A stretch of 64,000 bases of DNA. Origin: Typhlomys cinereus (lineage: Eukaryota; Chordata; Mammalia; Rodentia; Platacanthomyidae). Below, in pieces: positions 55,676 through 64,000 of this stretch (the first letter of the stretch is position 1; every line of letters starts with the position of its first letter). The stretch is taken from assembly GCA_023101885.1 (NCBI GenBank), contig JALPQD010000053.1:3784447-3848446 (forward strand). The letters run 5' to 3'. The notes under the pieces are model-generated. The model searched no databases. It saw nothing but the letters and a program-made list of their open reading frames with translations, and was not told where the DNA came from. Made by a program: the position numbers and the translations under genes.

Positions 55676-58600
55676 ATGGAACTGGCTTTGGATCCTGGTG
55701 ATCAGGACCTGCTGGGCTTCCTGCTAGAGGAAAGCGGAGATTTGTGGACTGCGCCCGATCAGGCCTTGGAGGTCCCGCTGGACTGGGAGCTGTCCTCTTC
55801 TGAGGTGGGTGGGCGGTCTGGGCGGGGACTCCGGACACCGCCCGTGAGACCCAACGGGCGGAGATGAATCAAATCTTGTGAAATTTTTAGAGCTCCCTAC
55901 AGGCCCTGAGCGACCGGGAGGTTGACGATTTGCTGAATTCTCTGCTCAGTCCGGCGGCTTCGTTGGACAGTCTCAGCTCTGCCAGCTCTTCTCCTATCTA
56001 CCATGATCACAACTACTCCCTCCCACAGGACTATGTTTCCATAGATCTAGGTGAGATTGAAATGAGAAGCTGGGATGGAAAGGCCCAAGAAAAGGATCAC
56101 GGGCCTGGCTAGCCCTATTTTCTTTCTTTCTTTCCTTTTTAGATAGTAGGAGCTGCGGAGAGGAAGGACCCTGCATGACTCCATTGCATGTGGAGGAGGC
56201 AGCACAGCAGGTACTTGACTTAATTTTCAGGAGGATTACCTCCATCTTGCGCGACTGGGGCTGATTCCCCATTGCTTCTTTATATATAACTCTGCTGTCT
56301 ACCATTCCCTGTAGCCCCAGGGGATTTCTAGACTCACACTAACAGAGGAAGAGAAGAAGCTCTTAGAAAAGGAGGGGCTTACTCTGCCCTCTACACTTCC
56401 CCTCACCAAGGTAAGGTTCCCATTGTGAAAGCAAAGGCTCAAAGTAGGCAAATTATGTTCATTTCATACCTCTAACCTGAAGAAGTACCCAGGTCAGACT
56501 TTGTGTGTGTGTGTTTGTGTGTGGAGAAGAGGGAAGGCACTGTGCTTGCCTGCGGAGGTCCATGGGTGACTCTTCAGAATCATCCTGGATTGCTCTACCT
56601 TCTTTATTGCTTCACTCTGGGTTTTTCCTAGGCTCCGCCTTCCAGAGCTGAAAGTGCAGGTCAGTGTTATTTCCACCTTGCATTTTTATGTAGGATCTGG
56701 GATCTTCTGATTGTGAGGCAAAAGCTTAACCCTTGAACCCAGCCCACCCCCCCATTTTAGACACTTAACAAATTTGTTGCTAGCAAGCAGGAAACTGGTA
56801 TAGTTGGTAAAATAGATGCAAAGGCAGATCCTGATTTTGTATGGCTTATATAAATGTCGGTGTTCTTTTCAAAATCGCCAGTGTAACATTAGCATAAAGC
56901 CTTGAAGAGAACTGTCCAAAAGGACCTCAGTACTTGGATTTCTTTGTCTTCATAATGATTCACTTTTTGCACATGGTAGAAGTGTTTGAGAGGCTCTACC
57001 AAGTAGTGGAAGAAAAATTAGGTTCAAAGCCAGGTATAGTGACTTACACCTATAATCCCAGGACTCTCTAGGTAGAGGCAGGTAGATTGTTCAAATTGAA
57101 AGCCACTTCCCAAGTATGGTGGTATATGTACCACCCTGTTTCATTTGTGAATATTTTATGTCACTTGTCTTTTTAATTTTGCATGGTATCTTTTGTTATA
57201 TAGATGCTTAGTTATTTAGGGCAGAAGGATCAGAAGTTAAAGGTCAGCCTTGGCTACATGCCAAGTTCAAAGCAATTCTGGGCTATAGATCCCCTGTGCT
57301 GGAGAGATGGCTCAGTGGCTTAAGCCTTTTCCTCATAAGCAGAAGGACCAGAGTTCAGATCCCAGATCCCACATAAAAGTGCCAGGAGGGGGCTGGAGAG
57401 GTGGTTCAGGGGTTAAGCCTCCGCCTTGCAGACAGAAGGTCCTGAGTTCGGATCCCAGATCCCACATATAGACGCCAGGCGGAAGCGGGGGCGGCCTGCG
57501 CTTCTGGTCCTGGTAGGGTGGAGCCTGTGAATCCCAGGGCAGAAGGAGGTGGAGGCGTCTATGGTGGTTCCTGATTCGTCCGTGGTTCTACACGCACACA
57601 TGCGCACATACATATGCACACACGCACAATTGAATAAATAATAATAATAAAAAAATTAAAAAAAAACAATTAGAAGATTTAAAAAAAAAAAAAAGTGCCA
57701 GGAGGAAATGGCAATGGTCTGTACTTTCTGTACTTGAAAGCAGAGCCTGGGAAACTCCAGAGTGAAGCAACAAGGAGATAGTTCAATCCAGGGTGATTCC
57801 AAAGTCACCCTTGGCCCCCACATGCACATACAGTACTCTCTGATACTACATACAAAAGAAAAATAATCCCTCACTGCCTTCTTACTCCCCAAAAAAGGTT
57901 CAAGATGACTTAACAGTGTAACATGGTAAGAAAGCAAATGGAATTTGAAAACTTTCAGTAGATGCTGTCTGTAGAAGGCACCTATCCTGGTCAGGTCACA
58001 TCATGGTGCCTTTTAATTTTTTCTTTTTAGATAGGGTGTTATATATCCCAGGCTCACATCATGTAGTAGGGGTGGGAATGGCTTTAATTCTTGATCCTTC
58101 TCCCTCTCGAGGGCTAGGTTACAGGCATGTGAAATGATTCTTGGCTAGTGTCCAGTTTTGAGTTTATGCTTGATACTTATCAGGACCATGATCTATCCTC
58201 ATGAGAAGACAAGGACTTCAGTTTACACAGGTTTTTTTTTTTTCCCCCTTTTCAAATTTTGAGGAAATGTTTAAGCACTTTAAAGTAGCTTATTTGTTAT
58301 TGTTCTATGTGAACCCAGAGATTCTAGGTAATTCCAGTGGATAGAAATTATGAGACAGATAATGTTTAAAATAAGAAAGCCTTTTTTGTTTGTTGTGAGA
58401 TATGGTCTCCTATACTTCATGCTGGCCTCAAACTCTATACCATAGCTTAAACTCCTGATCTTCTTGTCTTCACTCCAAGAAAGACATGTGTCCAGACATG
58501 CACACCACATTCAACTTAGGGTTTTTTGTTTTGTTTTGTTTTTTTTAATTAGTAAAATTGGGGCTGGAGAGATAGCTCAGGGTTTAAACCTTTGCCTCAA

Positions 58601-61565
58601 AAGCAGGCCCTAAATTCAAGTCCTGGATCCTACATGCAAACACCAGGTGGAAATGATGAGGCCCTGCTGTTAGAAGGCAGAGTCTGGGAAACTCCAGAGT
58701 AAACCAAAATGGAGGTAGAGCAATCCACTATGATTCCTGAAGTCACCCTTGGGCCTCCACAGGCATATACAGTGCTTCTAATAAACACACATATGTACAC
58801 ATGAGTTCATACACACACATACATACATACATATATATGCACATACACACACACACACAATAAATAAAGTTTAAAAAATTGTTAACCCCCACAAGAGTAG
58901 ACAAGCCAAAGGGAACCTTGGGGTCCATAGAAGTGGCCAGATAGGGTGGGAGGAAGTGGGATAGATTGATGATGTGGAGAGGTATATAGGAAGGAGGGGG
59001 GATGGAGGGAAACAGGGATTAGTACTCAATAAACTTGTAAAACTAAAAAATAAATTTAAAAAATTAATTTTAAAAACAGTCTGGTATGTGTGTTAAACGT
59101 CTTGGAGACATTCATATAGAAGTGAATGCCTAGCGATCAGGAAGCCACAGAAGTGATTCTTTCATTGAGAAGATGATTGAACTTAGTTGCCTTCAAATTC
59201 CTTAGCTCAATATATCTTGGATAACGTTTTCTTTTAGGTAGAGGAACAAATTTTGAACCGAGTACGAAGGAAGATTCGCAACAAGAGGTCGGCTCAGGAA
59301 AGTCGCAAGAAGAAGAAGCTGTATGTGGGGGGTTTAGAGAGCAGGTAGGTTTAAGAATTTTGGGGGCTCTCTTGCCATTTATTCATTAAACGTTCTACCA
59401 TGTCCAAGCACGAAGCAGTCCTGGAGCTGAGAAATATGAAAAAGGCAGAAAGGGAAAGCAACATACAGAGACAGAGATAGAAAAGTAGGTTCAAAGTGGG
59501 TGAGAAAATCCACTCTTCCCCTGGAGGGAGACCAGTGAAGGCTGCTGCCCCATTCTACCATATTTTGTTTATATACAGGAAATAATCAGGGGGCTGAGAA
59601 TTGGTACGCAAATCCGGGTGTAGATTTTTGATTTTTTGGAAGGAGATAGGGAAATGAAAGGCTGTGCTCTGCATGCTTAGGACAATCAACGTGAGATACC
59701 AGAGAATCAACATCCCTGATGGCCAGAGTCTGCACATGAGATACTTCCAAGAAAACGGAAACCTGAAGATCTCAGGCTATTGCCATAGTTCTTAAGGACT
59801 CCAGAAAATACCCGTGGGTTAGACTAAGGTTTCTACTTCCATCCATTTTCCATGGAAAACTCATGATTTTAACTCTTCTCAGCCTTCCATGCTTTTTTAA
59901 GGAGTAAGACTTTCTTCTCAAAAGGCAGCATCCAATATACCACTTTCCACCAGTTGGTTCTCTGCAGGTAGGAAAAGTGAAGAAACAGGAAGAAAAAAAA
60001 AAAAAACGAACAAAAAAAACCACTAGTTTTTGAAGGGGGGTAACAGCATTATCCTGATACTTGTTATGTTCTCCAGGGTCTTAAAATACACCGCCCAGAA
60101 TCAAGAGCTACAGAACAAAGTACAATTTCTAGAAGAACAGAATCTGTAAGCAATCATTCCTTTTTAAATATTCAAAAATGTTATTTTTCACGTATGGTGG
60201 CACAGCTCATATGGAGGTCAGAGAACAATTTCTGAGAGTCAGTTGGTTCTTTCTCCCATGCAGGTGCCAGGCATGGAACTCAGATTTTTAGGCTTGTGGC
60301 AAGCTCCTTTAATGGCCCCACCTTAATGCTTTCTTAAGTCTTTCCTCTATTTTATCTTTGATTTTCAAACTGGGATGCTCCTAAATGTAAGACCTAGTGT
60401 TTGGTCTTTGCTGGGTTTATAGTAATGGGAATTACATTTTCAAGGAGCTAAAGGTAAGTTAAACCCAAGAAAGAGAAAGGAGAAGTGAGAAAGATCCTAA
60501 GGAGGCCTAATCTGAGAGCAGTTAGGATTCCGGGTATGGGATGGGTGGGAAAACATTCTAGATGGAGAAAAGATAAAACAACACATTTAATTTTGGCTAG
60601 ATCTTTAGCACAGGTGATTTGGATCAGAAGACTGAGAACAGACAGTGCTTGGTGAAAATTATGTGCATAACTGATCAGGCATTGGAGACTACCCAAGGTA
60701 CCTTCAAAGCATTTTAAGTTAGGGTAGAGAAGTTTTATTTCAGTAAATAACTCCAGGTATTTGTCCATAAAGTAGTAATCATATGCAAAAAGTTAGGTAA
60801 GAAAGTAGTACTTTGGATCTAATTCATCGGTGGAGACGGTGGCTTTACAGAAGGGTTTCACTGGGGCTGGGTACCAGGCCAGGGCATGTTCACTTCACCA
60901 TTGTGTCCTCTTCTCTAGCTCCCTTCTAGACCAGTTGAGGAAACTGCAGGCCGTCGTGATTGAGATCGCAAATAAAACCAGCAGCAGCAGCACATGTGCT
61001 CTGGTGAGGAGGACACTGGGAAGGGAGGCGCCTTTCCTGGGTGGTGGGGACTGGAGCACTGCTTCATTTCTTTATTCCTGTGTTTTAGGTTCTGCTGCTG
61101 TCTTTCTGCCTCGTCCTTGTACCTGCTATGTACTCCTCTGACACAAGGGGGAGCCTGCCAGCCGAGTATGTTGGTAAGCTTGAGGATACCTTTAAGGCAT
61201 GGACTAGGCAGAGGGTCCCATCATTCTGTGTAGTTTCCTGACAGTTCTTTGTCTCCTCAGTGTTGTCTCGCCAGCTTCGTACACTCCCCAGTGAGGACAG
61301 TCAGCAGTCAGAGATGGCTGTCCTGCAGTCAGAGGTGCCGGACTGCTCGGAATATGCGCTGCAGACCTCTAGTAACTTTTCCTGCCCACTGTACCACATG
61401 TCTCAGGCTGAACTTCCTCCACAGCAGCCACTTCCTGAGCTCTTCTCAGAGACTTCTCTTCCAGGTCCCATCTTTCCCCTGCAGGCAAATCTCTCAAGAA
61501 AGGAGGGATGGCACCCTCCTCATAGCCCTTCATCTGTCTTCTTGCAGGACAGATATTCAGGTTAG
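55676..61565 (+). CDS. CREB3: CREB3 (LZIP/Luman), ER-tethered bZIP transcription factor
   Basis: ER membrane bZIP factor, released by S1P/S2P proteolysis in the Golgi and then acting in the nucleus at CRE/UPR elements. Coding exons: 55676-55804, 55891-56050, 56143-56210, 56315-56410, 59238-59344, 60077-60145, 60919-61003, 61089-61173, 61261-61565; 1104 nt, 367 aa, all GT-AG, phases join. N-terminus: two LxxLL motifs (LGFLL 12-16, LNSLL 58-62), and an HCF-1 tetrapeptide DHNY (82-85). Basic region [16 protein letters not shown] (about 163-178), leucine zipper to about 224, one transmembrane helix [15 protein letters not shown] (about 239-253), then RGSL as a likely S1P site (258-261) and a luminal tail ending DRYSG. 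The ATG at 55676 is chosen because [13 protein letters not shown] matches the known start; 55667 (MSQ extension) is possible. Confidence 0.95.
56497..56748 (-). mobile_element. Antisense B2-like SINE in CREB3 intron
   Basis: GTGTGTGTGTGTTTGTGTGT, GGGAAGGCACTGTGCTTGCC, GGATTGCTCTACCTTC and GAGGCAAAAGCTTAACCC: the reversed body and head of the older B2-like subfamily. Confidence 0.7.
57025..57292 (+). mobile_element. B1 pieces split by unrelated sequence
   Basis: AAGCCAGGTATAGTGACTTA with CCTATAATCCCAGGACTC (57025-57105) is a B1 5-prime half; AAAGGTCAGCCTTGGCTACA with CAAAGCAATTCTGGGC (57238-57290) is a B1 3-prime half. The 57110-57235 stretch between them reads like an inserted or diverged segment. 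Confidence 0.5.
57295..57862 (+). mobile_element. Older B2-like SINE interrupted by a young B2-like SINE
   Basis: The older element's head (GTGCTGGAGAGATGGCTCAG) runs to AAAAGTGCCAGGAGG at 57375-57389. A young GC-rich-body element occupies 57390-57690, ending AATTGAATAAATAATAATAA plus A-rich sequence. The same 15 bases AAAAGTGCCAGGAGG recur at 57691-57705, and the older element resumes (AAATGGCAATGGTCTGTACT, GAGCCTGGGAAACTCC) to about 57862. The duplication proves the insertion order. Confidence 0.9.
58020..58155 (-). mobile_element. Antisense B1, decayed
   Basis: TTTTTAGATAGGGTGTTATATATCC, CTCGAGGGCTAGGTTACAGG and GATTCTTGGCT correspond to a reversed, diverged B1. Confidence 0.5.
58392..58512 (-). 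mobile_element. Antisense B1, decayed
   Basis: GTGAGATATGGTCTCCTATAC, CATGCTGGCCTCAAACTC and AAACTCCTGATCTTCTTGTC, the reversed 3-prime and middle parts of B1. Confidence 0.5.
58559..58875 (+). mobile_element. B2-like SINE, older subfamily
   Basis: TGGGGCTGGAGAGATAGCTC, AGAGTCTGGGAAACTCCAG, GGAGGTAGAGCAATCCAC and CATATACAGTGCTTCTAATA, a CA/TA-rich tract (58785-58858) and AATAAATAAAG. Confidence 0.8.
58885..59072 (+). mobile_element. Possible L1 3-prime end remnant
   Basis: A G/A-rich stretch (GGTGGGAGGAAGTGGGATAG, GGAGGGGGGATGGAGGGAAAC) is followed by CTCAATAAACTTG and an A-rich end. This resembles a rodent L1 polypurine 3-prime UTR and tail; the assignment is tentative. Confidence 0.35.
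60175..60330 (-). mobile_element. Antisense B3-like SINE in CREB3 intron
   Basis: TATGGAGGTCAGAGAACAAT, CTGAGAGTCAGTTGGTTC, CATGCAGGTGCCAGGCATGG and GTGGCAAGCTCCTTTAATGG are the reversed body and head of a B3 element. Confidence 0.6.
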
Positions 61566-61810
61566 ATGGGAGGGTGCAGGGTATCCTAGCAAAAGCCTTC
61601 TGTGTTGAAATATAAAAGAATGGGGGGACAAGGGCTGGCCCTTGTGCACTGTTAGGATTCCTGGGAGCGCAAACACACCACGCTTACTGGCTTCGTGGGG
61701 GTTTGTTTTATTATTACTCGTGCGTATCTGTTATCCCTGCCTGAGGAAATTGACTGGCCTTGAATATTTCATGCACTGAGGGAATGGGTAGGGTAAGAAA
61801 TAAATAAGTG
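61566..61810. other. Converging 3-prime UTRs of CREB3 and GBA2
   Basis: CREB3 ends at 61565. Downstream candidates for its poly(A) signal are AATATAAAA (about 61606-61614, a variant) and AATAAA at 61799-61804. GBA2, on the other strand, has TTTATT at 61707-61712 (AATAAA in its sense). The two genes therefore end within about 100 bp of each other, or overlap if CREB3 uses the 61799 signal. Confidence 0.6.
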
Positions 61811-62010
61811 GTTCTGATATCTGGTTCACCCTTTGCCCCATTTTATGGGCACAGTTGGGTGGGAAGAAGGGAAGGGGCATGATTGTCCCAGTGGCTCAGG
61901 GCTGCAGGAGTTTTGGACAGAGGGAGGAAAGACCAGTCTGGAGGCTGGGCTTCCACAGTTCAGAGGGCTCACTCTGCATTGGGTTTTCCAAGACTTTCTT
62001 TGGTCCACAG

Positions 62011-64000
<1,990 letters not shown>

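Overview
The window is rodent nuclear DNA carrying one block of vertebrate genes. Most single-copy sequence is exonic or close to exons. The rest is full of rodent SINEs: B1, B3, ID, B1-ID composites and a tRNA-derived B2-like family with CA-rich and AATAAA-type tails. B1, B3 and ID together point to a mouse-like rodent lineage. The B2-like body differs from the mouse B2 I know, so this is probably not Mus; I cannot name the species. Gene order and orientation (CA9 +, TPM2 -, TLN1 -, CREB3 +, GBA2 -) match the block known from human 9p13.3.

Layout: 1-2650 is intergenic with old repeats. CA9 (2857-9078) has a conserved hypoxia promoter and 11 coding exons. At 9080-11180 CA9 and TPM2 lie tail to tail across a SINE-rich gap. 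TPM2 (11252-18608, minus) shows all beta-tropomyosin exons, including the mutually exclusive 6a/6b pair and two alternative last exons, each with its own poly(A) signal. At 18610-25530 there is a CpG-rich flank followed by repeats. TLN1 (25976-49475 coding, non-coding exon 1 near 55.0 kb, minus) is reconstructed exon by exon: 56 coding exons summing to 2541 codons plus stop, the length I recall for human talin-1, apart from one extra base. TLN1 and CREB3 start head to head in a CpG island at 54.9-55.6 kb. CREB3 (55676-61565, plus) is complete in 9 coding exons. GBA2 (minus) enters from the right edge; its last six coding exons are present, the outermost cut by the window end.

The genes are neighbours, not a pathway: a tumour/hypoxia carbonic anhydrase, a thin-filament protein, the integrin-actin adaptor, an ER-tethered bZIP factor and a non-lysosomal glucosylceramidase. 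I found no undescribed biological system. The most notable points are a +1 frameshift in TLN1 exon 38 (probably an assembly error), a tandemly duplicated splice donor at TPM2 exon 1, a GC-AG intron and an intronic minisatellite in TLN1, SINEs inserted at the CA9 poly(A) site, nested SINEs that give an insertion chronology, and a divergent GBA2 C-terminus. Exon edges were set by reading GT/AG sites and checking phase. Comparisons with other species are from memory.
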